NCBI GenBank assembly: GCA_019671005.1
Contig: CM033721.1
Span: forward strand, 53,388,364 to 53,452,363
Direction of reading: 5' to 3'
Source of the DNA: Hibiscus mutabilis
Taxonomy: Eukaryota; Streptophyta; Magnoliopsida; Malvales; Malvaceae
DNA: 64,000 nt
Positions 11,561-21,737 of this stretch are shown here, piece after piece. The number at the start of each line of letters is the position of its first letter. The stretch's first letter is position 1. Below the pieces are notes generated by a model. It was not told the origin of the DNA. It made no database searches and saw only the letters and a list, made by a program, of their open reading frames with translations. The position numbers were made by a program, and so were the translations under genes.

Positions 11561-13241
11561 AATCAAGAGTTTGGCATACTCAAAGGAAAGCAATTCTTCA
11601 GCTTTCTATATGTTTGTTATTCAAACAAAAGATTGTCACAACCTACAATCCACCAACCAAGGGCCAAGGACTGAAGTACTACTAGGAAGGAAATTGGATT
11701 AATTCCATTCTTCGTACGGATATTCAGTAAATTTTTGCCAACCCAGTATGATCATTGTAAATAATTTAGGAGAGTTATTTTCTTTTAAGTATTTAGGATA
11801 TCTTGGTTTTAGATTTTTGCTTTGAAAGGTTTCTTTGATTCTTAGCATAGAAAATTTTGCCAAGAGACCAAGCCGAGTTCTACTACCAAGACTGGATTCA
11901 TAAAACACTAAAAATGCAAAGGAACCATCACCCCTAAACTGTAGAAGTAATTAATTGCCAGGGAGGCCGAGGAGAAGGGAAAAGGAAAGGTTGAGCCAAT
12001 ATCTACTGCAAAGACGGCCAAAGCGAAACCTATGGCACCAATGCCAGAAACAAATCCAACAACAATGCCAATCGAAACTTTGGCATTACTTTCCCATATT
12101 TATCAATGGCAAGAACTCATTCTCCAAAAACTGGAGAAGGCTGAGGAGCAGAGTTTCATGCTCTAGCAATACATTAGTTTTAGGGACCAAGCCTTCAAGA
12201 CCACTCTAGAAGGCATTGCCATTGATCCATTTCCAAAATTTCCAGCTGAGCCCCCAATCTGTTCATACTCTAGCCTAGCAATCTAATGCCATTGTACTAG
12301 TAGAGCACCAAAACCATTCCTCAAGGGAGTCCCCATCCCTTTAACTCCTTACATTTATGTTTTTTATTTTTAGCATGTATTGTAATTGTATATATGTGTT
12401 TTCATGCATTTCATTTTGTGAATATGTGTTCATGCATTGAGAACAATGCACACCTTTGGTTTAGGGGTGTGTGTTGCCTCGCATCTTTTGTCATGACATG
12501 CATTCATGTTTATATATCTGTATACATTCTACTGCCATGTATATTAGGTATAACCATGCATACCAAACCACTAAAATTTTTTCCAAGGCTTGATTGATCT
12601 GATAAGAATAACTATTAGAATAGTTAGAATTTGTACTAGTATATTTTGTCTGATGATGAATTTGGAATCTTTAGTTTGCATACACTAGCAGGTTAAAATG
12701 CCAAGATTGCTTCGCAATTGATCTCTAGTTTAGGAAATTGAAGTCTCACTTAACACGTAGTATGCATCTAGTTCCCAAGACAAACTTAGGATTCCTGAAA
12801 CTAAATTCAAAAAAATAAAAAGAAAAAGAAAAAAAGAGAAGAAAAAAATAATGTCAAGGTAAAAGTAAAAAATAATAAGGCACTATGTTTTGCCAGCGGC
12901 AAGTAATATATTAGAACACTCCTCTGCCTTAGAGATAATAAGTAACTTGGGGCTTCGTGGTCTGATCCCTTTTAGTTCTCAAGTAAAAAAACTTTAGGGT
13001 ATGAGTGTAATGGGTTAGCTTAGTGTTGTAGTCTGGATTAATGTGGTGATTCATGGTATGCTCCCTCTTATTTCTCACACCAAAAAACGTCATGACACGA
13101 ACCCTAATTTAATGCTATCAAAAAGAAACCATTGGTGAAAAATAAAAAAAGCTATGTTTGGGAAGTAAAAATTAACTAAGGGAGTAAAAGGATACTTGAT
13201 GCATATTGCCTGCACTTTATGACCTTAGACTACTGTTATAT
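11560..13241 (+). other. 3' region of the Athila/Tat-like element M, no intact gene
   Basis: This stretch carries features of the long 3' region of Athila/Tat elements. There is a decayed ORF-like piece from an ATG at 12032 (alternate Met/Pro/Thr, then WQELILQKLEKAEEQSF and a stop, continuing in frame with FRDQAFKTTLEGIA). The phrase GAGAACAATGCACACC followed by TTTGGTTTAGGGGTGTG resembles the 'GAGGACAATG...TTTGGGGTGTG' signature. A purine run lies near 12809. I cannot assign a function to the ORF remnant. Element B1 interrupts the stretch at 13242. Confidence 0.5.
12809..12852. repeat. A-rich purine tract
   Basis: About 44 bases that are nearly all A and G apart from a few T, made of runs of A broken by single G or T. 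Such tracts are common in the 3' region of Athila/Tat elements. It is low-complexity sequence without coding meaning. Confidence 0.7.
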
Positions 13242-14454
13242 TGATAGAGTAGCGCAATCTTGGATTTGGAAGCCTTCAATCAAGTTGTTGCAAGAACTAG
13301 TAGCTCTAGACTCAATCAAGGAAGTTTGGGCAGATCTGAAAATTCAAGAGAAAAGAGAAGGGATTTTCTTGAACTTTTTAGATCCAAGGCTGAAAATTTA
13401 AAGAAAGAAAGACGAGATGAAGAATTAGAAGATATGAAATAAGAATATAAATAAAAAGATGAGAAAAGATTAAGAAGAAGATAGGTAAAACAAATCTGGA
13501 AATTCCAGCTTTGTTTATGGAATTATGGAAGATGGTGTGAAGGTTGAAGATGAAGATGGCTTGTGAATTGTTGTTGTTGTTTTGTCCTTGGCACCCTCTT
13601 AGACGCAATTATCTAAGCAAGCAACCTCAAGCGGCTCTAACCCACCCTCCTAGACGCGATTATCTAGGCAAGCAAGAGTGTGAATATGATCTTCCTCACA
13701 AGAACTCGTCGAACTTATGTTGAAGAAGACTTCGAAGGCACAAGTAATCAGCACTTGCAAAAACAAACTCACTAAATATTTCATAAATCAAAGAAAATCT
13801 ATTTTACAATGATGGAGGCTTCATCCTTTTATAGGTGAAGGATAGACAAAGTAATTTAACTTCTACTAAAACAAGGAAAACATAATCCAATTAAAAATAA
13901 TAAAAAATAACAGCCTTTAAACTCCTTGTGCTTGTGTGGCAAGGAATAGGGTGATAAGGCAAGTGATAAGCTGATAAGGGCTGTGTGGCTGGTTCCTAAA
14001 GTATATAAAACCCTAAAAACATCAATTTAAATGATAATAAATATATTGGGCTAAGTTTAATTCGTCCAAAGCCTTATATGTTAGCTTTTGGGATGAATTT
14101 TACAAAATCCCGTAATAATTCCGTATCCAGTTTTCTGCATGCGCAATCTTCAGTAAATTGGACGTATCTTGAGTTCCCGATGTCCGATTGACGTGTTTCA
14201 AAATGCGTTGGAAAGGTAACTGAATGAAGGACAATTTTTACGGACAACTCAACCCAGAAATTCCTGGATCCCATCCGAAAACTCGTCGCAATTTAGTTGA
14301 CTTTCCAGACTTCACAAACAAATTCAGTTTCTTGTCCAAGATGCATCATTTTTGACCTCCTATGCGTGCATTGTTTTGTCCATTATTGTTTGCATCGAAC
14401 AAATTCAGCTTCTTGTCCAATATGAGTAATTTAACCCTGCTCATGCATGTATCA
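13242..14454 (-). repeat. 3' LTR of B1
   Basis: On the minus strand it starts TGATACATGCATGAGC, right after the polypurine tract, and ends GCGCTACTCTATCA. The length is 1213 bases. The minus-strand TATA box (TATAAAAGG, complement of 13825-13833) sits before AGGATGAAGCCTCCATC. It is nearly identical to 15979-17192 and is flanked on the left by TATAT. Confidence 0.92.
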
Positions 14455-14474
14455 TTCCCCCACTCCTCAAAAGG
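14455..14474 (-). other. polypurine tract of B1
   Basis: The minus strand reads CTTTTGAGGAGTGGGGGAA directly before the LTR start TGATACATG. This is the plus-strand DNA primer of reverse transcription. The same tract occurs in B2 (20130-20148) and as GAGGAGGGAGGGGA in D (58766-58779). Confidence 0.82.
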
Positions 14475-14786
14475 ATTCGTCCTCGAATCTAAATCTGCAA
14501 TGAGAGAACAATCATCAACTTCAATTGAAAAGGCTTCTTTGTTGTATGTGGAGTGATCTAATTGAGCTCCTCTCAATGGTTCAACAAAATCCTGAAAAGA
14601 TAAGATAACACTACTCGAACATTTGTAATGATTAGTGAAAACAAAATCACTCGTCGCATTCTTTTCTTGTCCTTTTCTTTTGGGTTTTGTGTGACTTTTA
14701 CCTCATATGTATTTTCACTCACCAAATTTGGGCTATTAATTTGACTTTTTTCACTCTCGGACTCTCAGTCTTTTGTATCTCACATC

Positions 14787-15695
14787 TCATATCCCTCTCA
14801 CAAAATTTATCATCAATGTACAATTCTGTAGAGGAGAAAGTATTTCTAACGGAATGATAGGACAATAATCAAATGAAGGGTTAGAATTACACTTACTTTC
14901 TTCGTGGGGAGGTGATGAGAGAATAACAAGTGGACCTACTACTTCACATGAGGGATTAGAAGCATTGTCATCTTGTCTAATGTGTTCACTATCACTATCA
15001 CTATCCTTTTGTTTGGGAGATGGTTCTTCTCCAATATCAACATTTGCACAAATGCTAGAAGTAGAAGTAGGAAGAGAATCACGTGTACCTTCTGGTTTTG
15101 GGATGTCTTCGCGGTCGGTTGCATTCGTGTTGTCAGTTGATTCAGCCTTTTGTGCTTCCAATCTTTTTCGTTTTATCCTCTCACACTGTTTTTTTGCTTT
15201 CGCTATTTCTTCATGTACTTTTTCCGGCTCTATTGTAGCAAATGAGAGCTTCTGGCCATGGTGCACAACCGAGTATCCATTTGTATTGATTCGATGGACA
15301 GCGCCCCGATCATTTTTCCAAGGTCTTCCTAATAGCAAGTGGGTGACTTCCATAGGAACCACGTCACACCACACATCATCACAATAGCTTCCAAGAGTAA
15401 AAGAGATTAAACAACGTTCGGTTACCTTCATATCTGGTTTGCTATTAAACCCTTGAAGATGATACGGCTTAGGGAGTTCTTGGCATGGTAGATCGAGTGC
15501 ATCAACAATGAAGCTGCTCACTAAGTTTACACGACTGTCACCATCAATAATTAAAGAACATAGATTACCTTGTATCTTACATCGTGACCGAAAAATATTT
15601 ATTGGTATACGATAACGAGTGTTGAAAAGAGAATAAAACATCTTAATTGCTTTAAGAATCCAAAGAAAATGTGTTAGAAGATGTGTAAGAAGCAA
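14787..15695 (-). CDS. B1 protease-like protein with acidic/charged C-terminal region (302 aa)
   Basis: The only ORF of B1. Residues around 40-75 form the retroviral aspartic-protease block: CKIQGNLCSLIIDGDSRVNL then DALDLPCQELPKPYHLQGF. The catalytic Asp is kept, but the usual Asp-Ser/Gly-Gly-Ser motif reads Asp-Gly-Asp-Ser; D has DSGSC at the same place. The second conserved block, HLLLGRPWKNDRGAVH, follows. The rest (about 160-302) is Lys/Glu-rich (AKKQCERIKRKRLEAQKAE) and then Ser/Asp-rich, a likely linker or coiled region of unknown role. The likely start is an internal Met, perhaps MFYSLFNTRYR, since upstream residues look like leader sequence. The same ORF occurs in B2 (one frameshift). 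Whether it is active as a protease is doubtful. Confidence 0.66.
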   Translation of the reverse strand: MLLTHLLTHFLWILKAIKMFYSLFNTRYRIPINIFRSRCKIQGNLCSLIIDGDSRVNLVSSFIVDALDLPCQELPKPYHLQGFNSKPDMKVTERCLISFTLGSYCDDVWCDVVPMEVTHLLLGRPWKNDRGAVHRINTNGYSVVHHGQKLSFATIEPEKVHEEIAKAKKQCERIKRKRLEAQKAESTDNTNATDREDIPKPEGTRDSLPTSTSSICANVDIGEEPSPKQKDSDSDSEHIRQDDNASNPSCEVVGPLVILSSPPHEESKCNSNPSFDYCPIIPLEILSPLQNCTLMINFVRGI

Positions 15696-15966
15696 TAAAA
15701 GCTAAAACAAACGAAAACTAATGGCTAAGAATGAAAGAAAATTAGAAAACCCCGAAAACCCTAGAATTTTGCAGCAACTTGATCTACTTCGTTCGAGGTG
15801 TAGATCTGATCTGGAAATTTTGCAGAAAATGTGACTCCTCCAAAGGTGTAGATCTGATCTGGAAATTTTCAGCTCAAAATTCGCTCGTTTGAATTTGACG
15901 AATTTTCCCTAATGTTCGAGTTTTTCACCCAAAAACGCCAAAATTCTTGCCAAGAATCGTCCCAAA

Positions 15967-15978
15967 TCTGACACCAAA
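15967..15978 (-). other. primer binding site of B1
   Basis: The minus strand reads TTTGGTGTCAGA immediately after the LTR end TATCA. It is the iMet-type site TGGTATCAGA with one change (A to G). It defines the 5' LTR as 15979-17192. Confidence 0.82.
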
Positions 15979-17192
15979 TGATAGAGTAGCGCAATCTTGG
16001 ATTGGAAGCCTTCAATCAAGTTGTTGCAAGAACTAGGAGCTCTAGACTCAATCAAGGAAGTTTGGGCAGATCTGAAAATTCAAGAGAAAAGAGAAGGGAT
16101 TTTCTTGAACTTTTCAGATTCAAGGATGGAAATTTAAAGAAAGAAAGACGAGATGAAGAATTAGATGATAAGAAATAAGAATATAAATAAAAAGATGAGA
16201 AAAGATTAAGAAGAAGATAGGTAAAACAAATCTGGAAATTCCAGCTTTGTTTATGGAATTATGGAAGATGGTGTGAAGGTTGAAGATGAAGATGGCTTGT
16301 GAATTGTTGTTGTTGTTTTGTCCTCGGCACCCTCTTAGACGCAATTATCTAAGCAAGCAACCTCAAGTGGCTCTAACCCACCCTCCTAGACGCGATTATC
16401 TAGGCAAGCAAGAGTGTGAAAATGATCTTCCTCACAAGAACTCATCGAACTTATGTTGAAGAAGACTTCGAAGGCACAAGTAATCAGCACTTGCAAAAAC
16501 AAACTCAGTAAATATTTCATAAATCAAAGAAAATCTATTTTACAATGATGGAGGCTTCATCCTTTTATAGGTGAAGGATAGACAAAGTAATTTAACTTCT
16601 ACTAAAACAAGGAAAACCTAATCCAATTAAAAATAATAAAAAATAACAGCCTTTAAACTCCTTGTGCTTGTGTGGCAAGGAATAGGGTGATAAGGCAAGT
16701 GATAAGCTGATAAGGGCTGAGTGGCTGGTTCCTAAAGTATATAAAACCCTAAAAACATCAATTTAAATGATAATAAATATATTGGGCTAAGTTTAATTCG
16801 TCCAAAGCCTTATATGTTAGCTTTTGGGCTGAATTTTACAAAATCCCGTAATAATTCCGTATCCAGTTTTCTGCATGCGCAATCTTCAGTAAATTGGATG
16901 TATCTTGAGTTCCCGATGTCCGATTGACGCGTTTCAAAATGCGTTGGAAAGGTAACTGAATGACGGACAATTTGTTAGGAGACAACTCAACCCAGAATTG
17001 CCGGGATCCCATCCGTAAACTCGTCGCAATTTAGCTGACTTTCCAGACTTCACAAACAAATTCAGTTTCTTGTCCAAGATGCATCGTTTTTGACCTCCTA
17101 TGCGTGCATTGTTTTGTCCATTATTGTTTGCATCGAACAAATTCAGCTTCTTTTCCAATATGAGTAATTTAACCCTGCTCATGCATGTATCA
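15979..17192 (-). repeat. 5' LTR of B1
   Basis: The edges are TGATAGAGTAGCGC on the left and CATGCATGTATCA on the right (plus-strand reading). The length is 1214 bases and the primer site adjoins on the left. It is followed by TATAT, the same five bases that precede B1 at 13237. The TATA box lies at the place equivalent to that of the 3' LTR (near 16563). Confidence 0.92.
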
Positions 17193-17391
17193 TATATTCT
17201 TGCACTTGAATTTTCTTATCTGCTTGGTATTACTTCATTGGGATACCTGAATAGAGAACTATGACGAGATTCTGCCTGCTAGCATGTGTTGTGAGTCAGG
17301 AAAATTTTTCCAAGGTAATCTGTTTTATTTTCTATTTTCTTAATTTTTAATTGCATTGCTTGAGGACAAGCAATGAGCTAGGTTTGGGGTA
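17193..17391 (+). other. 3' end of Athila/Tat-like element M before its LTR
   Basis: Element M resumes after B1. TTGAGGACAAGCAATGAGCT at 17360 and then AGGTTTGGGGTA are the hallmark phrase just before the 3' LTR in Athila/Tat elements. GGTTTGGGGTA is the probable polypurine tract. Confidence 0.68.
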
Positions 17392-18722
17392 TGTTAACTC
17401 CTCAAAAGTACTGATTTTCATATATATTTTACCATGTTTTTGCTTAACTTTGAGTATATATTCATGCATTTAGTTGTAGAATTGCATTAAGGAGTTAAGA
17501 AATGTTTCCTTTACAAGAGTAAAGGTTTTTTCCTTGTTGTGGCAGGTCAGCAGCAGGACTGGCAGTGCATGTTTGGTAGAGAAGAGCATGAAGAGCAAAA
17601 TGCCAAGCTTGGCTAGAAAACGAATGCGAAGCTTGGTTGGCAAAAGATCGAAGGGCGATGACGCCAACCCTATTCAAAACCTAATTAGCTCAAATTCAAA
17701 AGAGGATAAAGAGATAAACACGTTTATCCTATCGCACAATTAGATTTCAAATTTAAACCTAATCTAGGGTTTCCACGTGTGCATATTTAAAGGAAGAAAA
17801 GAGATTGATCAACAAAAACTTGAAGAAGAAAAGGTTACACCGTGGTGAAGAGGGTGACTTGTGGTTCGACCAGGATAGACCGAGGGCTTTGGAGCCATTG
17901 AAGGGCTGCATCGGCAGATCTCCTTCATTGCCCATTTCTCTTTTGGTTTAATTTTGTTTTTATGGTGATGTTCTTTGAAAATGATTTGGTGTGGATGGAA
18001 CCCCCAACCATTAACTAAGCTTTTACAGTTGGTTGGGGATATTTGTGTTTGACGCTTTGTTTATATGTTTGGTTTTTAATAATTTAAACGCCTTGGCATT
18101 GTTTTCTATCTGGCACGTACTTCAATTTTCTAAATTCTTTGCCATACGACAATTGGCATTATTTGCTTATTATGCCTTAATATCTTAACAGACTTGAAGG
18201 GTAACGATTAGTTGCTAGATACTAAGGAGAGAAGCTTCGGCAAAAGATGTTCAAGTAGATGAGCTTACTTCGGAAATGAATCTACCCCTTAGGAGTATAG
18301 ATTGAAACTTAATCAAGTTAATTAATGACAAACTTCACTATAGACTTATAAGGGTTTAACATGGTTAATTTAGGGTATTATCATCGATAGAGGCAATGCC
18401 ACTCTTAAAATCTGCTTAATAATAAAACCAAGGTTGAAGATATTAATAAAAGGCTAGCATAGCTAGCGTGAAGTTCAGTCATCCCTTGCCAATGCTCATC
18501 ACCATTTGAATACACATGTTTGCCAAACTGCCTGAACTTTTACTATATTTTTTCCTTAGTTATTTTTCTTAATATTAAATCCAACTTTCATATCAAAATC
18601 ATTTGTTCCAAATTACAAGTAAAGATCGTGGCATTTAATTCTTGTACAATCCATGTGGAGACGATACTCAACTAACTACTATATTACTTGTTGAACATGT
18701 ATACTTTCACGTAAAAGACCTA
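17392..18722 (+). repeat. LTR of Athila/Tat-like element M
   Basis: It starts TGTTAACTCCTCAAAAG right after the GGTTTGGGG tract. Near the end it shows GTGGAGACGATACTCAACTA followed by GTATACTTTCACGT, a phrase usual at the 3' end of Athila/Tat LTRs. After the edge, TTGGCATTATTT stands where the tRNA-Asp-type site TGGCGCCGTT would be, strongly decayed. A TATA-like ATATTTAAAGG lies at 17785. ORFs such as 17534-17743 lack recognisable content. The right edge is approximate. Confidence 0.6.
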
Positions 18723-18817
18723 TTCTTGGCATTATTTACTTGCATATTTACACTGAATACTCAATCTTTTGTCATACAATATTACGTCGACACAAGCTAT
18801 CCCAAGGCAATCTGAGA

Positions 18818-19565
18818 TGCCTCGCAAGACCCCTGTTGAGAGGTTCCATCGTTTTAGGCCGAAAGATTTTAAAGGTTTGCGTGAGGATGACTCGATCAAG
18901 GCTAACTAGTGGTTATGAGACACTTAGAGGATTCTGAGATAGATGAGAGGGAGTCTGAAGGATGACCTCGATTGCATTATCTCCCTTCTTGAGGGTATAA
19001 TGCATATGAGTGGTGGGAGACTGTTGAGTTGGGTCTATAGCCTACACTCTCGACATGGGATGTCTTCTTAAATAAGTTCAAGAATATGTGCATCACTAAG
19101 GTTCACATGGATGAGATGAGAGGTTAGTTCCTACATCTAGTTCAGGGGGACCAATCAGTGTTTGAGTATGAGCCGAATTTTCTATGGTTTAGCTGTTATG
19201 CCCCAAAGTTTGTTGCCATCGAGGAGTTAAGGTGTAAGAGATTCGGACATGGATTGAAGGTTCATCTTCAGATGCACGTAACATTGGATCCACTTGGGAT
19301 ATTCTCTAACTAGCCAACAGCGCGAAGGATCTTGAACAACTTCAAGATTCGGCACCGAGTCAAGTTGAGGACTCTAGAGGCTTTGTAGTGGGGACACAAG
19401 ATGTCATAATTCCTTTACCTGCTCCATCTAGGAGGTTTGGTGCTCCGAGCAATTTGAAGAGGGTTGCTTCAAATCAGTTGCCAAGGGTCAGTCGAGGATC
19501 TAGATCAAGGTTTCGAAAGGGCTCTTTGATGCCTGCTCCTGTGGGAAGTATTGATGTTTCAGCTA
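18818..19565 (+). pseudogene. gag: element E gag (Del/Tekay-like), degenerate
   Basis: A possible start at 18818 (MPRKTPVERFHRFRPKDF) leads into the conserved gag block: FKGLREDDSIKAN-stop-WL, then the counterpart of RILDxM, and CIISLLEGIMHMSGG for the usual CVISLLEGNAYEWW. Farther on, frames corresponding to QFLHLVQGDQSVxEYE and KRFxxGLKxxLQMHV can be read with several frameshifts. The last open part (19388-19567) is Arg/Ser-rich (RRFGAPSNLKRVASNQLPRV), the region before the zinc knuckle. B2 follows at 19566, so the rest of E's gag is lost. At least four stops. Confidence 0.72.
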
Positions 19566-20129
19566 GAAGAAGTTTTAATCCTACTAAACTTAGGAATTAA
19601 ATACAATAAATAAATGCTAAAATCTAATCTCTTAATTAGATAAGTAACTTCAATTAATAAATAAATGCTAAAAATAAAATCCTAGTCAAATAAATCTGAT
19701 CCTAATAGATATTGCAGAATCCTATATTGATTTAAATTACAAATAATCAAATAAAATCTTGAAAATTCGTAATTATCCAAAAATCCCGTATTAATCCCGT
19801 ATAGGAATTTCTGCATGCGCTGTCTTCGCTAAAATAGACGTATCTTGAGATCCAGATGTTGACCCATAAATGCCTGGATCCCATCCAAAAATTCTGCAGC
19901 TGGGCAAGTTCTAAGAAGACATGTTGACCCATAAATGCCTGGATCCCATCCAAAAATTCGTCGCAAGTTAGCTGACTTTCCAGACTTCACAAACAGATTC
20001 AGTTTCTTGTCCAAGATGCATCGTTTTTGACCTCCTATGCGTGCATTGTTTTGGCCATTATTGTTTGCATCGAAAAAATTCAGCTTTTTGTCCAATATGA
20101 GTAATTTAACCCCGCTCATGCATGTATCA
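19566..20129 (-). repeat. truncated and rearranged 3' LTR of B2
   Basis: It matches 22158-22725 of the right LTR and ends TATCA at 20129, next to the polypurine tract. Inside, about 40 bases (CCGATTGAGGCG to CTAATTT) are replaced by a second copy of the segment GTTGACCCATAAATGCCTGG and what follows, so this segment occurs at 19858 and again at 19922. Confidence 0.85.
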
Positions 20130-20148
20130 TTCCCCCACTCCTCAAAAG
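20130..20148 (-). other. polypurine tract of B2
   Basis: The minus strand reads CTTTTGAGGAGTGGGGGA then TGATACATG, as in B1. Confidence 0.8.
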
Positions 20149-20377
20149 GATTCGTCCTCGAATCTAAATCGGCAATGAGAGAACAATCATCAACTTCAAT
20201 TGAAAAGGCTTCTTTGTTGTATGTGGAGTGATCTAATTGAGCTCCTCTCAATGGTTCAACAAAATCCTGAAAAAATAAGACAACACTACTCGAACATTTG
20301 TAATGACTAGTCAAAACAAAATCACTCGTCGCGTTTTTTTCTTGTCTTTTTCTATTGGGCTTTGTGTGACTTTTACC

Positions 20378-21314
20378 TCATGTAAAACTCACCAAATTTG
20401 GGCCATTAATTTGACTTTTTTCACTCTCGGCCTCTTTTCTCCCAGTCTTTTGTATCTCACATCCCATATCCCTCTCATAAAATTTATCATCAATGTACAA
20501 ATTTTGTAGAGGAGAAAGTGTTTCTAACGGAATGATAGGACAAGAATCAAATGAAGGGTTAGAATTACACTTACTTTCTTCGTGGGGAGGTGATGAGAGT
20601 ATAGCAAGTAGACCTACTACTTCACACGAGGGATTATAAGCATTTTCATCTTGTCTAATGTGTCCACTATCACTATCCTTTTGTTTGGGAGATGGTTCTT
20701 CTCCAATATCAACATTTGCACAAATGCTAGAAGTAGAAGTACGAAGAGAATCATGTGTACCTTCTGGTTTTGGGATGTCTTCATGGTTGGTTACTTTTGT
20801 GTGGTCAATTGATTCAGCCTTTTGCGCTTCCAATCTTTTTCGTTTTATCCTCTCACACTGTTTTTTTGCTTTTGTTATTTCTTCATCTACTTTTTCTGGC
20901 TCTATTGTAGCAAACGAGAGCTTCTGGCCTTGGTGCACAACCGAGTATCCATTTGTATTGATTCGATGGACAGCGCCCCGATCATTTTTCCAAGGTCTTC
21001 CTAATAGCAAGTGGGTGACTTCCATAGGAACCACGTCACACCATACATCATCACAAATAGCTTCCAAGAGTAAAAGAGATTAAACAACGTTCGGTTACCT
21101 TCATATCCGGTCCGCTATTAAACCCTTGAAGATGATACGGCTTAGGGTGTTCTTGGCATGGTAGATCGAGTGCATCAACAATGAAGCTACTCACTAAGTT
21201 TACACGACTATCGCCATCAATAATTAAAGAACATAGATTACCTTGTATCTTACATCGTGACCGAAAAATATTTATTGGTATACGATAACGAGTGTTGAAA
21301 AGAGAATAAAACAT
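20378..21314 (-). pseudogene. B2 protease-like ORF, split by a frameshift
   Basis: The N-terminal part (21314-21051) reads MFYSLFNTRYRIPI, then SLIIDGDSRVNLVSSF and the PYHLQGF block. The frame changes near 21060, where an extra A in the run CACAAATAGC replaces CACAATAGC of B1. The C-terminal part (21067-20378) holds DDVWCDVVPMEVTHLLLGRP and the charged region. The active-site variant Asp-Gly-Asp-Ser is the same as in B1. Without the extra base it would be the same protein as B1 with scattered changes and a slightly longer C-terminus (SEKSQINGPNLVS). Confidence 0.7.
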
Positions 21315-21724
21315 CCTAATTACTTTAAGAATCCAAAGAAAAGGTTAGACACCAATAGAATTATAGTTGCAAGGAGAAAGAAGAGTATGCAACTTTTAGT
21401 CCTACTAACACAAGGAAACAAGAAGGTGTTAGAAGATGTGTAAGAAGCAATAAAAGCTAAAACAAACGAAAACTAATGGCTAAGAATGAAAGAAAATTAG
21501 AAAACCCCGAAAACCCTAGAATTTTGCAGCAAATTGATCTACTTCGTTCGAGGTGTTCCGGGTGTCAAAAAATTCTGAAAATTTATGTGGTGACTCCTCC
21601 AAAGGTGTAGATCTGATCTGGAAATTTTCAGCTCAAAATTCGCTCGTTTGAATTTGACGAATTTTCCCTAATTTTCGAGTTTTTCACCCAAAACCGCCAT
21701 AATTCGCGTCAACGATCGTCCCAA

Positions 21725-21737
21725 CTCTGATACCAAA
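21725..21737 (-). other. primer binding site of B2
   Basis: The minus strand reads TTTGGTATCAGAG directly after the LTR end TATCA. This is the intact iMet-type site. Confidence 0.87.

Larger units (their letters stand above)
13242..17192 (-). mobile_element. element B1: complete non-autonomous LTR retrotransposon, protease-like ORF only
   Basis: Two LTRs (13242-14454 and 15979-17192) enclose 1524 bases. The whole is flanked by TATAT at 13237-13241 and 17193-17197, so the insertion is complete. Reading on the minus strand: LTR, primer site (TTTGGTGTCAGA), short leader, one ORF, polypurine tract, LTR. Gag, RT, RNase H and integrase are absent. The two LTRs differ at roughly 30 places of about 1213 by eye, about 2-3 percent, so it is fairly young. 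It must have used proteins of another element. Element D has the matching primer site and related LTRs and is the kind of autonomous relative that could have supplied them. Confidence 0.92.

Noticed and set aside
14965..15387. Plus-strand ORF of 140 codons, with a similar one at 20658-21083 (141 codons), Ser/Phe-rich
   Set aside because: Both lie exactly antisense to the B1/B2 protease-like ORF. Their similarity follows from that of the two elements. No domain, no start context and no reason to think it is expressed.
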